Assembly (NCBI RefSeq): GCF_024172095.1
Contig: NZ_JAMZDX010000005.1
Coordinates: 682,001-746,000 of the forward strand
DNA: 64,000 nt
Source of the DNA: Kitasatospora cinereorecta
Lineage (GTDB): Bacteria > Actinomycetota > Actinomycetes > Streptomycetales > Streptomycetaceae
Direction of reading: 5' to 3'
The notes beneath the pieces were generated by a model, which was not told where the DNA came from, did not search any database, and saw only the letters and a list, made by a program, of their open reading frames with translations. A program made the position numbers and the translations under genes. This document shows, piece after piece, positions 24,701 to 34,247 of this stretch (position 1 is its first letter; every line of letters begins with the position of its first letter).

Positions 24701-26911
24701 CTACGCGCCGCCGACCGGGACCAGCTCCCGCTCGTCGGCGGGCCGCTGGGCCGGCAGGACGGCCGGGGCGAGCGGCGGCAGGTTGACGTGCTCACTGAGG
24801 CCGATGATCCGGTGCAGGCGGCGCAGCGGGGCCGGCGCCCACCAGTTGAGCTTGCCGAACAGCGACATGGTGGCCGGGACCAGCAGACAGCGGACCAGGG
24901 TGGCGTCGACCGCGACGGCGACCGCGAGGGCGATGCCCATCTGCTTGACCATGAGCATCTGCCCGGCCGCGAACCCGGCGAAGACGATCACCATCAGCAG
25001 GCCGGCCGAGGTGATGATCCGACCGCTGCGCTGCAGGCCCAGCTGGACGGCGCGCGAGCTCTCGTACCCCTGGTCGTGCAGCTCCTTGATCCGGGAGAGC
25101 AGGAAGACCTCGTAGTCCATCGACAACCCGAAGGCGAAGGCGAACACCAGCACCGGGACGAAGGTCTCCAGCCCGCCGGTCGGGGTGAAGCCGAGCAGCC
25201 CGCTGAAGTAGCCGTGCTGGAAGACCAGGGTCAGCGCACCGAGCGAGGCGGTGAGCGACAGGACGTTCATCAGCAGGGCCTTGATCGGCATCACCACCGA
25301 TCCGGTCATCATGAACAGCAGTACCAGGGTGCCGACCGCGACCAGGCCGAGCGCCCACGGTCCGCGGGTGGCGATCTCGTGCTGGAAGTCCACCAGGGAG
25401 GCGGCGTCGCCGGTGACGTACGTCTTCAGGCCGTCGCGGTCGGCGCGCAGCTCCTTGACCACGGTCTTGGCCTCGGCGCCCTGCGGGTCGCCGTGGACCA
25501 GGACGTCGACGGTGGACAGCCGGTCGCCGACCGGGGTGACGGCGCGGACGCCGCTGACGCCCGGCAGCTTCGCGACCACCGAGTCGGCGTACGCCTGGGC
25601 GGCGGCCTTGTCGCCCTCGACCACCACGGTGACCGGGGCCGGGGCCTGGCCCGGGAAGCGCTGCTGGACGGTCTCGGCGACCTGGCGGGAGGCGAAGCTC
25701 TTGGGCAGCACGTCGGCGCCGGAGTTGCGGAAGTGCGAGCCGAGGAAGGGGGCGCCGGCGGCGATCAGCAGGGCGATGCAGGCGAGCATCACCGGCACGG
25801 CGCGCTTCTGCACCCGGCGTACGGTGCGGGAGAAGAAGCCCTCGTCCGGGACGGGCGAGGTGGGTGCCTTGATCCGCCGGCCGACGAAGCCGAGCAGGGC
25901 GGGCACCAGGGTCAGGGCGGCGGCGACCGCGATCACCACGACGCTGACGCCGGCCGCGGCGACGGCCCGGAAGACCGGGCTGGTGAAGACGAAGAGCCCG
26001 CTGAGGGCGACCGCGACGGTCAGGCCGGAGAAGGCGACGGTCCGGCCGGCGGTGGCGGAGGTCCGCTCGACGGCCTGGGCGATGGTGGCGCCGTGGCCGC
26101 GTTCCTCGCGGAAGCGGTTGACCATCAGCAGCGCGTAGTCGATCGACAGGCCGAGGCCGAGCACGGTGGCGATCGGCAGCACGCTGGTGTCGATGTCCAT
26201 GATCTTGCTGAAGCCGAACATGGCCAGCAGCGCGCCGCCCACCGAGGCGATGGCGCCGATGCCCGGCAGGCCGGCGGCGGCCAGGCCGCCGAAGACCAGC
26301 ACCATGACGATCAGGGTCAGCGGCAGGGTGACGATCTCGCCGAAGCGGGTGTCGGCCTCGGTCTGCTTCTTGACCTCGTCCTGCAGCACCAGGTCACCGC
26401 CGACGGTGACGTGGGCGTTGCCCGCGTGGATCTGCTCCAGGCGGTCGGTGACGGCGGTCAGCTGCTGGGGCGTGGAGGTGTCGCCCATCCGGACCGAGAC
26501 CAGCGAGGCGTTGCCGTCGGTGGCCGTGAGCTGCCCGCCGGTGGAGTAGGTGTCCGCGACCGAGGCGACACCGGGAAGCTTCGCGAGGTCGGCGGTGGCG
26601 GCCTGGACGGCGGCCTGCACGGACCGGTCGGTGGTCGGCGCCCCGTCCACCACGGCGGTCACACTGCCCTTGACGGGGTCGGCGGCCTCGACCACCGCGG
26701 TGCCCTTGGCGGACTCCGAGCCGCCCGAGCCGGTACCGGCGACCGAACCCTCGAAGACCCGACCCCCGATCAGAACGCCTGCGGCCAGGACGACCGCCCA
26801 GAAGGCGAGGACAAGGCGGCGGTGGCGGAAACACACTCGACCGAGGGCGGCGAGCCGTCCACCGACCTGGAGATCGGCCTGGTGCTCGACGGTGGTGCGG
26901 GGGTTGCGCAT
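24701..26911 (-). CDS. MMPL family (RND-type) transporter
   Basis: This 736-residue membrane protein has two repeats of one helix, a large extracytoplasmic loop and five helices. The proton-relay signatures GLGLSIDYALLMVNRFREER and FGLSMDYEVFLLSRIKE appear once per repeat. MMPL proteins export lipids, siderophores or drugs using the proton gradient; the cargo is unknown here. AAAGG precedes the ATG. Upstream lies an AT-rich region with a 19-base palindrome, so the gene is probably repressor-controlled, but no regulator gene is adjacent on that side. Confidence 0.9.
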   Translation of the reverse strand: MRNPRTTVEHQADLQVGGRLAALGRVCFRHRRLVLAFWAVVLAAGVLIGGRVFEGSVAGTGSGGSESAKGTAVVEAADPVKGSVTAVVDGAPTTDRSVQAAVQAATADLAKLPGVASVADTYSTGGQLTATDGNASLVSVRMGDTSTPQQLTAVTDRLEQIHAGNAHVTVGGDLVLQDEVKKQTEADTRFGEIVTLPLTLIVMVLVFGGLAAAGLPGIGAIASVGGALLAMFGFSKIMDIDTSVLPIATVLGLGLSIDYALLMVNRFREERGHGATIAQAVERTSATAGRTVAFSGLTVAVALSGLFVFTSPVFRAVAAAGVSVVVIAVAAALTLVPALLGFVGRRIKAPTSPVPDEGFFSRTVRRVQKRAVPVMLACIALLIAAGAPFLGSHFRNSGADVLPKSFASRQVAETVQQRFPGQAPAPVTVVVEGDKAAAQAYADSVVAKLPGVSGVRAVTPVGDRLSTVDVLVHGDPQGAEAKTVVKELRADRDGLKTYVTGDAASLVDFQHEIATRGPWALGLVAVGTLVLLFMMTGSVVMPIKALLMNVLSLTASLGALTLVFQHGYFSGLLGFTPTGGLETFVPVLVFAFAFGLSMDYEVFLLSRIKELHDQGYESSRAVQLGLQRSGRIITSAGLLMVIVFAGFAAGQMLMVKQMGIALAVAVAVDATLVRCLLVPATMSLFGKLNWWAPAPLRRLHRIIGLSEHVNLPPLAPAVLPAQRPADERELVPVGGA

Positions 26912-26959
26912 ACGGGAGCCTTTCGGACAACTCCATTCAATGTAGGCGGATCAGCCCGT

Positions 26960-26978
26960 TCGTCCTATAGAAGGACGA
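26960..26978. promoter_or_regulatory. Palindrome upstream of the MMPL gene
   Basis: TCGTCCT-ATAGA-AGGACGA has seven-base perfect arms and lies 49-67 bases before the MMPL start within an AT-rich stretch (26930-27040). It looks like an operator for a dimeric repressor encoded elsewhere. Confidence 0.6.
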
Positions 26979-27039
26979 TGAGCCCCACATCACAATTTCC
27001 TACACATAAACGACACATAAGGAATTCCGAAAAGCAAAA

Positions 27040-27065
27040 CCCCCGCTCGGCGAACCGAGCGGGGG
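27040..27065 (-). terminator. Intrinsic terminator of rpsA
   Basis: An 11-bp stem CCCCCGCTCGG/CCGAGCGGGGG with a four-base loop is followed, in the rpsA direction, by TTTTGCTTTT. This is a textbook rho-independent terminator, rare in such GC-rich DNA. Confidence 0.92.
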
Positions 27066-27101
27066 TTTCGTCAGCTACTGCTGGAGCTGCTCAGAGAGCG
27101 A

Positions 27102-28592
27102 TCAGCTCTGGCCACCGGCCAGCTTCTCGCGCAGAGCGGCGAGCGCCTCGTCCGAAGCGAGAGCGCCGGAGCCCTCGTCGCTGCTGGAGGAGTACGAACC
27201 GCCACCGGAGACCGGGGCCTCCTCGCCGGCCTCGGCGGCAGCCGCGGCGTCGGCCTCACGGCTCTTGATGACCTGAGCCTGGTGCTGCTCGAAGCGGGCC
27301 TGCGCCTCGGCGTACTGGCGCTCCCACTCCTCACGCTGCTTCTCGTAGCCGGGCAGCCAGTCGTTCGCCTCGGGGTCGAAGCCCTCCGGGTAGATGTAGT
27401 TGCCCTGGTCGTCGTACGAGGCGGCCATGCCGTACAGGGTCGGGTCGAACTCGACCGACGCCGGGTCGGCACCGAGGGACTCGTTGGCCTGCTTCAGCGA
27501 GAGGCTGATGCGACGACGCTCGAGGTCGATGTCGATGACCTTGACGAAGATCTCGTCGCCGACCTGGACGACCTGCTCCGGGATCTCGACGTGGCGCTCG
27601 GCCAGCTCGGAGATGTGGACCAGGCCCTCGATGCCCTCGTCGACGCGGACGAACGCACCGAACGGAACCAGCTTGGTGACCTTGCCGGGGACGACCTGGC
27701 CGATCTGGTGGGTCCGGGCGAACTGCTGCCACGGGTCCTCCTGGGTCGCCTTCAGCGACAGGGAGACACGCTCGCGGTCCATGTCGACGTCGAGAACCTC
27801 GACGGTGACCTCCTGGCCGACCTCGACAACCTCGGACGGGTGGTCGATGTGCTTCCAGGACAGCTCGGAGACGTGCACCAGGCCGTCGACGCCACCCAGG
27901 TCCACGAAGGCACCGAAGTTGACGATCGAGGAGACGACGCCGGAGCGCACCTGGCCCTTCTGCAGGGTGGTGAGGAAGGTCTGGCGGACCTCGCTCTGGG
28001 TCTGCTCCAGCCAGGCACGGCGGGACAGGACCACGTTGTTGCGGTTCTTGTCCAGCTCGATGATCTTGGCCTCGAGCTCCTTGCCCACGTAGGGCTGCAG
28101 GTCGCGGACGCGACGCATCTCGACCAGCGAGGCCGGGAGGAAGCCGCGGAGGCCGATGTCGAGGATGAGACCACCCTTGACGACCTCGATGACGGTACCG
28201 GTGACGATGCCGTCCTCTTCCTTGATCTTCTCGATCGTGCCCCAGGCACGCTCGTACTGAGCGCGCTTCTTGGACAGGATCAGGCGACCCTCCTTGTCCT
28301 CCTTCTGGAGGACCAGGGCCTCGATGTTGTCGCCGACGGCGACAACCTCGTGGGGGTCGACGTCGTGCTTGATCGAGAGCTCGCGAGACGGGATGACACC
28401 CTCGGTCTTGTAACCGATGTCGAGGAGCACCTCGTCACGGTCGACCTTCACGATGACGCCCTCAACGATGTCGCCATCGTTGAAGTACTTGATGGTCTCG
28501 TCAATGGCGGCGAGGAACGCCTCGGCGTCGCCAATGTCGTTGACCGCAACCTGCGGGGTGGTGCTGACAGAGGTGTCGGTGGGGCTCGTCAT
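27102..28592 (-). CDS. rpsA: 30S ribosomal protein S1
   Basis: This 496-residue protein has four S1 RNA-binding domains, at about 40-107, 125-195, 208-278 and 293-363; the last two carry the strongly conserved VNFGAFVDLGG and VPFGAFVRVDEG cores. A charged coiled region (about 410-460) and a Ser/Ala/Gly-rich acidic tail follow. Actinobacterial S1 has four rather than six domains, so this is full length. ATG at 28592 lies about 12 bases after GGAG. It has its own sigma70-type promoter, a leader of about 200 bases and an intrinsic terminator. Confidence 0.97.
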   Translation of the reverse strand: MTSPTDTSVSTTPQVAVNDIGDAEAFLAAIDETIKYFNDGDIVEGVIVKVDRDEVLLDIGYKTEGVIPSRELSIKHDVDPHEVVAVGDNIEALVLQKEDKEGRLILSKKRAQYERAWGTIEKIKEEDGIVTGTVIEVVKGGLILDIGLRGFLPASLVEMRRVRDLQPYVGKELEAKIIELDKNRNNVVLSRRAWLEQTQSEVRQTFLTTLQKGQVRSGVVSSIVNFGAFVDLGGVDGLVHVSELSWKHIDHPSEVVEVGQEVTVEVLDVDMDRERVSLSLKATQEDPWQQFARTHQIGQVVPGKVTKLVPFGAFVRVDEGIEGLVHISELAERHVEIPEQVVQVGDEIFVKVIDIDLERRRISLSLKQANESLGADPASVEFDPTLYGMAASYDDQGNYIYPEGFDPEANDWLPGYEKQREEWERQYAEAQARFEQHQAQVIKSREADAAAAAEAGEEAPVSGGGSYSSSSDEGSGALASDEALAALREKLAGGQS

Positions 28593-28798
28593 TAGGAAAA
28601 GGGCTCCGGTACGGACATGAAGTCGTAGGTAATGCCACGCGGAGGGCCCGTATCGCTCCCACCGAAAGCCGGACAGCCCAGAACACGGCACACCGGGGAT
28701 CCCGAGTTCCGGGTTCCGGTGTCCGCCTAGCGACCGTGGGGTCTTCGACAGATGCGAGCGCGACCTGCTCCGTCCGAGGCGCGCAGGCCCGCAGCGCA
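28593..28798 (-). promoter_or_regulatory. Long 5' leader of rpsA
   Basis: The promoter at 28805-28833 predicts a leader of about 205 bases with no gene in it. A stem ACACCGG/CCGGTGT (28690-28696 with 28716-28722) is visible. Enterobacterial S1 represses its own translation by binding its leader; whether that holds here is inference. The rest of the divergent gap to 28935 holds the promoter of the methyltransferase gene, which I could not define well. Confidence 0.5.
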
Positions 28799-28804
28799 AC
28801 TTGT

Positions 28805-28833
28805 AGCATACGGGGACACCCGGGCACGGTCAA
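28805..28833 (-). promoter_or_regulatory. rpsA promoter
   Basis: On the minus strand TTGACC, a 17-base spacer and TATGCT form a near-consensus housekeeping-sigma promoter, as expected for a highly expressed ribosomal protein gene. Confidence 0.85.
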
Positions 28834-28935
28834 CGCCGAAGGCGCCGAGACCGGTAGAGGCCGGGACTTATCAGGCCATATCCTCCGAATGCGCCAGTGG
28901 CGCTTCCGCACCCCACACCCTACGCGACGGGCGTT

Positions 28936-29853
28936 ATGATCTTGGCCACCACCCCCGACCCCGAGGACCTCGACCCGTTCCGCGAGGAGGGCGAGACCCC
29001 CTTCGAGGCCCCGGACGACTCCGTCTTCGACGCTCCCGCCGCCGACGGGGACGAGGACGACGACGAGGCCCTGCGCCGGGACGCCGGGGTCGTCGAGTCC
29101 AGCCGGGCCAGCCGGCACTGGTGGGACCGCAACGCCGACGAGTACCAGGACGAGCACGGGGAGTTCCTCGGCGACGCCCGCTTCACCTGGTGCCCCGAGG
29201 GCCTGGACGAGGCCGACGCCCGGCTGCTCGGCGAGGTGGCCGGCCGCGACGTGCTGGAGATCGGTGCCGGAGCCGCCCAGTGCTCGCGCTGGCTGGCCGC
29301 CCGCGGCGCCCGACCGGTCGCCCTCGACATCTCCCACCGCCAGCTCCAGCACTCGCTGCGGATCGACCAGGCCCGCGGCGCCGACCCGGTCGCCGTGGTC
29401 CAGGCCGACGCCGCCGTGCTGCCCTTCGCCGACGGCTCCTTCGACCTGGCCTGCTCGGCGTACGGCGCGGTGCCGTTCAGCGCCGACACCGCGGCGCTGA
29501 TGCGCGAGGTGCACCGGGTGCTGCGCCCCGGCGGGCGGTGGGTCTTCTCGGTGACCCACCCGATCCGCTGGGCCTTCCCCGACGAGCCGGGCGTCGAGGG
29601 ACTGACCGCCACCGCGTCGTACTTCGACCGCACCCCCTACGTCGAGCAGGACGATGAGGGGCGGGCCACCTACGTGGAGCACCACCGCACCGTGGGCGAC
29701 CGGGTCCGCGAACTGGTCGGCGCCGGCTTCCGGCTGCTGGACCTGATCGAGCCCGAGTGGCCCGCCGGGCTCGACCAGGAGTGGGGCGGCTGGAGCCCGC
29801 TGCGCGGCCGGCTGTTCCCGGGGACCGCGATCTTCGTCGCCGAGCGGGGCTGA
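28936..29853 (+). CDS. Class I SAM-dependent methyltransferase
   Basis: This 305-residue protein begins with about 50 acidic residues (runs of Asp and Glu) and continues as a Rossmann-type methyltransferase. SAM motif I is VLEIGAGAAQCSRWLAARGA, followed by VALDISHRQLQ, VQADAAVLPFADGSFDLACS and HRVLRPGGRWVFSVTHP. The substrate is unknown. ATG at 28936 was preferred over a start 13 codons earlier. hrpB begins only six bases after its stop, so they are co-transcribed. The order rpsA / divergent methyltransferase / hrpB appears to be core. Confidence 0.88.
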   Translation: MILATTPDPEDLDPFREEGETPFEAPDDSVFDAPAADGDEDDDEALRRDAGVVESSRASRHWWDRNADEYQDEHGEFLGDARFTWCPEGLDEADARLLGEVAGRDVLEIGAGAAQCSRWLAARGARPVALDISHRQLQHSLRIDQARGADPVAVVQADAAVLPFADGSFDLACSAYGAVPFSADTAALMREVHRVLRPGGRWVFSVTHPIRWAFPDEPGVEGLTATASYFDRTPYVEQDDEGRATYVEHHRTVGDRVRELVGAGFRLLDLIEPEWPAGLDQEWGGWSPLRGRLFPGTAIFVAERG

Positions 29854-29859
29854 CCGCCG

Positions 29860-32397
29860 GTGCGTCCGTCGGGCCTGGAACTGCCCGTGCGCACCGCCGT
29901 CCCGGCGCTCGCCCGGGCCCTGGACGCGGACGGCACGGCGGTGCTCTCCGCGCCGCCCGGCACCGGCAAGACCACGCTGGTGCCGCTCGCCCTCGCCGGG
30001 CTGGTCGACGGCCTGCCGGGTCCGCCGCGCCGGGTGCTGGTCGCCGAGCCGCGCCGCCTCGCCGTCCGTGCCGCGGCCCGCCGGATGGCCTGGCTGCTGG
30101 GCTCGCCGGTCGGCGCCACGGTGGGCTTCACTGTGCGCGGCGAACGCCGGGTCGGCCCGGAGACCCGGGTCGAGGTGGTCACCACCGGCGTACTGCTGCA
30201 GCGTCTGCAGCGCGACCCCGAACTGCCCGGCGTCGACGTGGTGGTGCTCGACGAGTGCCACGAGCGGCACCTGGACGCCGACACCGCGCTCGCCTTCCTG
30301 CTGGACGTCCGCGCCGCCCTGCGCCCCGAGCTGCGCCTGGTCTGCGCGTCGGCCACCTCCGACACCGCGGCCTGGGCCGAGCTGCTCGGCGGCGCCGCGG
30401 TGGTCGAGGCGCACGGCACCGCCCACCCGGTCGAGGTGGTGTGGGCGCCGCCGCCGCGCACCGTCCGCCCGCCGCAGGGCACCCGCACCGACCCCGTGCT
30501 GCTGGAGCACGTCGCCGCGACCGTCCGCCGGGCGGTCGCCGAACGCACCGGCGACGTCCTGTGCTTCCTCCCCGGCGTCGGCGAGATCGCCCGGGTCGCC
30601 GGGCAGCTCGGCCTGCCCGCCGAGGTCGAGGTGCTGCAGCTGCACGGGCAGGCGCCGGCGGCGGTGCAGGACGCGGCACTGGCCGTCGGCGAGCGGCGGC
30701 GGGTGATCCTCTCCACCTCGGTGGCGGAGTCCTCGCTGACCGTGCCCGGGGTGCGGGTGGTGGTCGACTCCGGCCTGGCCCGCGAACCGCGCACCGACCA
30801 CGCCCGCGGCCTGGCCGGCCTGGTCACCGTCCGGGCCTCGCTGGCCGCCGGCCGGCAGCGCGCCGGACGGGCCGGCCGCGAGGCCCCCGGCGCCGTCTAC
30901 CGCTGCTGGGCCGAGGTCGAGGACGCCCGGGCCGCCCGCTTCCCCACCCCGGAGATCGCGCTCGCCGACCTGACCTCCTTCGCCCTCCAGGCCGCTTGCT
31001 GGGGCGACCCCGACGCGGCCTCGCTCGCCCTTCCCGACCCGCCGCCCGCCGGGGCGATGGCCGCCGCCCGGGGCGTGCTCACCGCCCTCGACGCGGTCGA
31101 CGCCGACGGCCGGGCCACCGACCGCGGCCACCGGATCGCCCGCACCGGCCTCCACCCCCGGCTCGCCCGTGCCCTGCTGGACGGCGCCGAGGCGGTCGGC
31201 GCCCGGCGCGCCGCCGAACTGGTCGCCCTGCTCTCCGAGGAGCCGCCCCGGGCCCTCGGCGACGACCTGCTGGAGATCTGGCGCACCGTCCGCTCCGGCG
31301 ACCGGGACCCGTACGCCCGCCGCTGGCGCGAGGAGGCCCGCCGGCTGGAGCGGGCCGCCGGCCGGACCGAGGCCACGGACGTGCCCGACCCGGTCGCGGC
31401 CGGTCTGGTGGTGGCGCTCGCCCACCCCGAGCGGATCGCCCGCGCCCGGACCGCCGCCGAGCCGGGCCCCGGCGACCGGGCGCCCCGGCCGTACCTGATG
31501 GCCTCCGGCACGGCCGCCGAACTCGCCGCCGGCTCGCGGCTGCCCGCCGCGCCGTGGCTGGCGATCGCCGTCGCCGACCGGCCCGCCGGTTCGCCCTCGG
31601 CCCGGGTCCAGCGCGCCGTGGTCCTCGACGAGGCCACCGCCCGGCAGGCCGCCGCTCCCCTGACGAGCGAGCGCGACGAGGTCGAATGGTCGACGCGGCA
31701 GGGCGAGTTGACCGCCCGTCGGGTCGTCTCGCTGGGCGCGATCGAACTGGCCGCCGTCCCGCTGGACAGCCCCGACCCGCAGCTGGTCCGGGCCGGACTG
31801 CTGGCCGGGCTGGCCCGGGAGGGCGTCTCCACCCTGCTGAGCTGGCCGCCCGCCGCGGCCGGACTGCGCGAACGGCTGGCCTTCCTGCACCGCACGCTCG
31901 GCGGGCCCTGGCCCGCGGTCGACGACGAGGCGCTGCTGGCCGCCGCCGACCGGTGGCTGGAGCCGGAACTCTCCCGCGCCCGCCGCCGCGCCGACCTGCG
32001 ACGGATCGACACCGGGGACGCCCTGCAGCGCCTGCTGCCCTGGGCGAGCGGCGAGGCCGGACGGCTGGACGAGCTGGCGCCCGAGCGGATCACCGTGCCC
32101 AGCGGCTCCCGGATCCGGGTCGACTACTCCGACGAGCGCCCGGTGCTGGCGGTCAAGCTGCAGGAACTGTTCGGCTGGCAGGCCGCACCGGCGCTCGCCG
32201 GCGGGCGGGTGCCGCTCACCGTCCACCTGCTCTCGCCGGCCGGCCGGCCCGCCGCCGTCACCGGCGACCTGGCCGGCTTCTGGCGCGAGGGCTACAAGGC
32301 CGTCCGCGCCGAACTGCGCGGCCGCTACCCCCGCCACCCCTGGCCGGAGAACCCCGCCACGGCCGAGCCCACCCGCCGTACCAACCCGCGCAGATGA
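29860..32397 (+). CDS. hrpB: ATP-dependent helicase HrpB
   Basis: This 845-residue DEAH/DECH-box helicase has Walker A PPGTGKTT at 32-39, DECH at 131-134 and the SAT motif at 164-166. Helicase C motifs (STSVAESSLTVPGVRVVVD, RAGRAGREAPGAVYR) are followed by the HA2 region and the HrpB-specific C-terminal domain. HrpB is a probable RNA helicase whose cellular role is poorly defined. It starts with GTG and relies on coupling to the preceding methyltransferase gene, since no clear ribosome site is present. Confidence 0.94.
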   Translation: MRPSGLELPVRTAVPALARALDADGTAVLSAPPGTGKTTLVPLALAGLVDGLPGPPRRVLVAEPRRLAVRAAARRMAWLLGSPVGATVGFTVRGERRVGPETRVEVVTTGVLLQRLQRDPELPGVDVVVLDECHERHLDADTALAFLLDVRAALRPELRLVCASATSDTAAWAELLGGAAVVEAHGTAHPVEVVWAPPPRTVRPPQGTRTDPVLLEHVAATVRRAVAERTGDVLCFLPGVGEIARVAGQLGLPAEVEVLQLHGQAPAAVQDAALAVGERRRVILSTSVAESSLTVPGVRVVVDSGLAREPRTDHARGLAGLVTVRASLAAGRQRAGRAGREAPGAVYRCWAEVEDARAARFPTPEIALADLTSFALQAACWGDPDAASLALPDPPPAGAMAAARGVLTALDAVDADGRATDRGHRIARTGLHPRLARALLDGAEAVGARRAAELVALLSEEPPRALGDDLLEIWRTVRSGDRDPYARRWREEARRLERAAGRTEATDVPDPVAAGLVVALAHPERIARARTAAEPGPGDRAPRPYLMASGTAAELAAGSRLPAAPWLAIAVADRPAGSPSARVQRAVVLDEATARQAAAPLTSERDEVEWSTRQGELTARRVVSLGAIELAAVPLDSPDPQLVRAGLLAGLAREGVSTLLSWPPAAAGLRERLAFLHRTLGGPWPAVDDEALLAAADRWLEPELSRARRRADLRRIDTGDALQRLLPWASGEAGRLDELAPERITVPSGSRIRVDYSDERPVLAVKLQELFGWQAAPALAGGRVPLTVHLLSPAGRPAAVTGDLAGFWREGYKAVRAELRGRYPRHPWPENPATAEPTRRTNPRR

Positions 32398-32565
32398 CAC
32401 CCCGACAGGCCGTCTCCCCGCGTCGTCCGTACCCAGTCCAACGGCGCGCGGGGGGCGAGTCGTTCCCGTCCGGAGTGTGAGTTTTCCCCGGTCGGCCGGG
32501 CCTTCTGCGGGCCCTGATCCGGGCCCCATACTCCGAGGTCTGCGTCGGGGGGCGGTCCTTCGCGC

Positions 32566-33843
32566 ATGCGTGGAAGGACGGCGTCCAAGACTGTGGCACC
32601 CCTGGCATCGTGGCTGGTCTCCCGTGGCATCCTGCTCGAACCCGGCCCCCGGCGGACCCTGGCCGTGGCGAGCTTCGTCAACCAACTCGGCGGCAGCGCC
32701 TTCATGCTGAGCGCCGCGCTGTTCTACACCCGGATGGTCGGGCTGTCGGTGGCCCAGGTCGGCGGCGGGATGGCGGTCTCCGCGCTGGTCGGGCTGCTCG
32801 CCGGCGTCCCGGTCGGCCGGCTCGCCGACCGGCGCGGCCCCCGCGAGGTCTACCTCGCCACGCTCGCCGTCCAGGCGGTGGCGATGGCCTCGCTGGCCCT
32901 GGTCCGCTCCTTCTGGCTGTTCGTGGCGGTGCTGTGCGTGGTCGAGCTGGCCGCCTCCGCCACCCAGGCCTCCCGCGGACCGCTGGTGCGCCGCCTCGCC
33001 GGGGAACGCCCGGTCCGGTACCGGGCCTACCTGCGGGCGGTGGCCAACCTCGCCGGCAGCCTCGGCGCGCTGCCGGTCGCGCTCGCCGTCCAGCTGGACA
33101 CCCGCGGCGCCTACCTCTGCCTGGTGCTCGGCAACGCCCTCAGCTACCTGGTCACCCTCGCGGTGGTCAGCCGGATCCCCACCCTGCCCCCGCTGCGGCA
33201 GCCGGCCGGCACCGGACGCTGGACCGCCCTGCGCGACCGCCCGTACCTGGCGGTCACCGTGCTGGACGGGCTGATGTCCCTCCAGGGCGACGTGCTGACC
33301 TTCGCCCTGCCGCTGTGGATCGTCGGGCACACCGGGGCGCCGCGCTGGATGGTCGGCACCTGCGTCCTGCTCAACACCGGCCTGGTGGTGGCCCTCCAGG
33401 TCCGAGCCTCGCGCGGGGTCGACTCCTCGACCACCGCGGCCCGGGTGTGGCGCCGCTCCGGCTGGGCGTTCCTGGCCGGTACGGCCGTGATCGCGCTGAC
33501 CGGCGGCGCCCTGCCCGGGTGGGCCGCGGCCCTGCTGCTCCTGCTCGCCGTCGCCGTCCACACCGTCGGCGAACTCTGGCTCGCGGCGGGCTCGTTCGAA
33601 CTGCGGTTCAGCCTGGCGCCGGCCCACGCCCAGGGCCAGTACTCGGGGGTGTTCCGGCTCGGCAGCGGGCTGGTGGGGGTCGCCTCCCCCTCCGTCCTCG
33701 GCCTGCTCTGCATCGGCTGGGGCGCGCCCGGCTGGCTGCTGCTGGGCGCCGGCTTCGTCCTCGCCGCGGCGGCCATGCCCCCAACCGTCCGCTGGGCCGA
33801 ACGCAGTCGGTCCGGGCGGCCGCCACTCGCCACGGCGGCCTGA
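32566..33843 (+). CDS. MFS transporter
   Basis: This 425-residue protein has about twelve transmembrane helices and the loop 2-3 MFS motif GRLADRRGPREVYLA. The first helix begins near residue 35 after a short charged N-terminus. The substrate is not evident; the family includes drug and metabolite exporters. The 168-base gap after hrpB contains a GTGAGTTTT stretch, so it may have its own promoter. Confidence 0.87.
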   Translation: MRGRTASKTVAPLASWLVSRGILLEPGPRRTLAVASFVNQLGGSAFMLSAALFYTRMVGLSVAQVGGGMAVSALVGLLAGVPVGRLADRRGPREVYLATLAVQAVAMASLALVRSFWLFVAVLCVVELAASATQASRGPLVRRLAGERPVRYRAYLRAVANLAGSLGALPVALAVQLDTRGAYLCLVLGNALSYLVTLAVVSRIPTLPPLRQPAGTGRWTALRDRPYLAVTVLDGLMSLQGDVLTFALPLWIVGHTGAPRWMVGTCVLLNTGLVVALQVRASRGVDSSTTAARVWRRSGWAFLAGTAVIALTGGALPGWAAALLLLLAVAVHTVGELWLAAGSFELRFSLAPAHAQGQYSGVFRLGSGLVGVASPSVLGLLCIGWGAPGWLLLGAGFVLAAAAMPPTVRWAERSRSGRPPLATAA

Positions 33844-33881
33844 CGGCTTCCCGCGGCCTCGAAGCCCCTCTGCAGCGAGGT

Positions 33882-34244
33882 TCAGAGGTGCCCGCCCGGC
33901 GGGACCGTCCCCGGGGTGAAGCGCGACGGGGAGGCCGCCGGGTTGGGCAGCGGGCTGAGGGTGAGCACCGGGTCGCAGGTCATCAGGCGCCCCGACGGGT
34001 CGTACGCGCAGGTGGGGTTGCGGCTGAAGGTGTGGTTGTCGCAGTTGCAGTCGTGGCCGGGGCTGATCTCGGTCACCGGCTTGTGGCTCGACCGACGGCT
34101 GACGCTCGGCGTCGGCGTCGGGGAGGGCGTGTCGGCGGCCGGCTCGACGCTCGGTTCCGGTGACGGCGACAGGGCCGGGGACAGCGTCGGGGACGCGGAG
34201 GGGGCGCGACCGGTGGGGCCGACCCGGGGCCGGCCCCACCGCAA
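33882..34244 (-). CDS. Unrecognised Pro/Ser/Thr-rich, cysteine-containing reading frame directly after polA
   Basis: This frame of up to 120 codons lies immediately downstream of polA and in the same frame, separated from it only by the TGA and one codon. The first possible start is a TTG inside the polA terminator hairpin. The product has a PSPTPTPS-like linker and then HDCNCDNHTFSRNPTC and MTC, four cysteines in about 30 residues. Codon choice (AAC, GAC, TTC, TAC, CAC with G/C third bases) looks like real coding sequence. No signal peptide is present. It may be a gene that lost its N-terminus, a small gene with an unusual start, or chance. I do not recognise it. Confidence 0.4.
   Translation of the reverse strand: MRWGRPRVGPTGRAPSASPTLSPALSPSPEPSVEPAADTPSPTPTPSVSRRSSHKPVTEISPGHDCNCDNHTFSRNPTCAYDPSGRLMTCDPVLTLSPLPNPAASPSRFTPGTVPPGGHL
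34212..34240 (-). terminator. Hairpin after polA
   Basis: GGTGGGGCCG pairs with CGGCCCCACC around a nine-base loop, beginning eight bases after the polA stop. It would act as the polA terminator, though it overlaps the possible start of the following small frame. Confidence 0.65.
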
Positions 34245-34247
34245 GGA

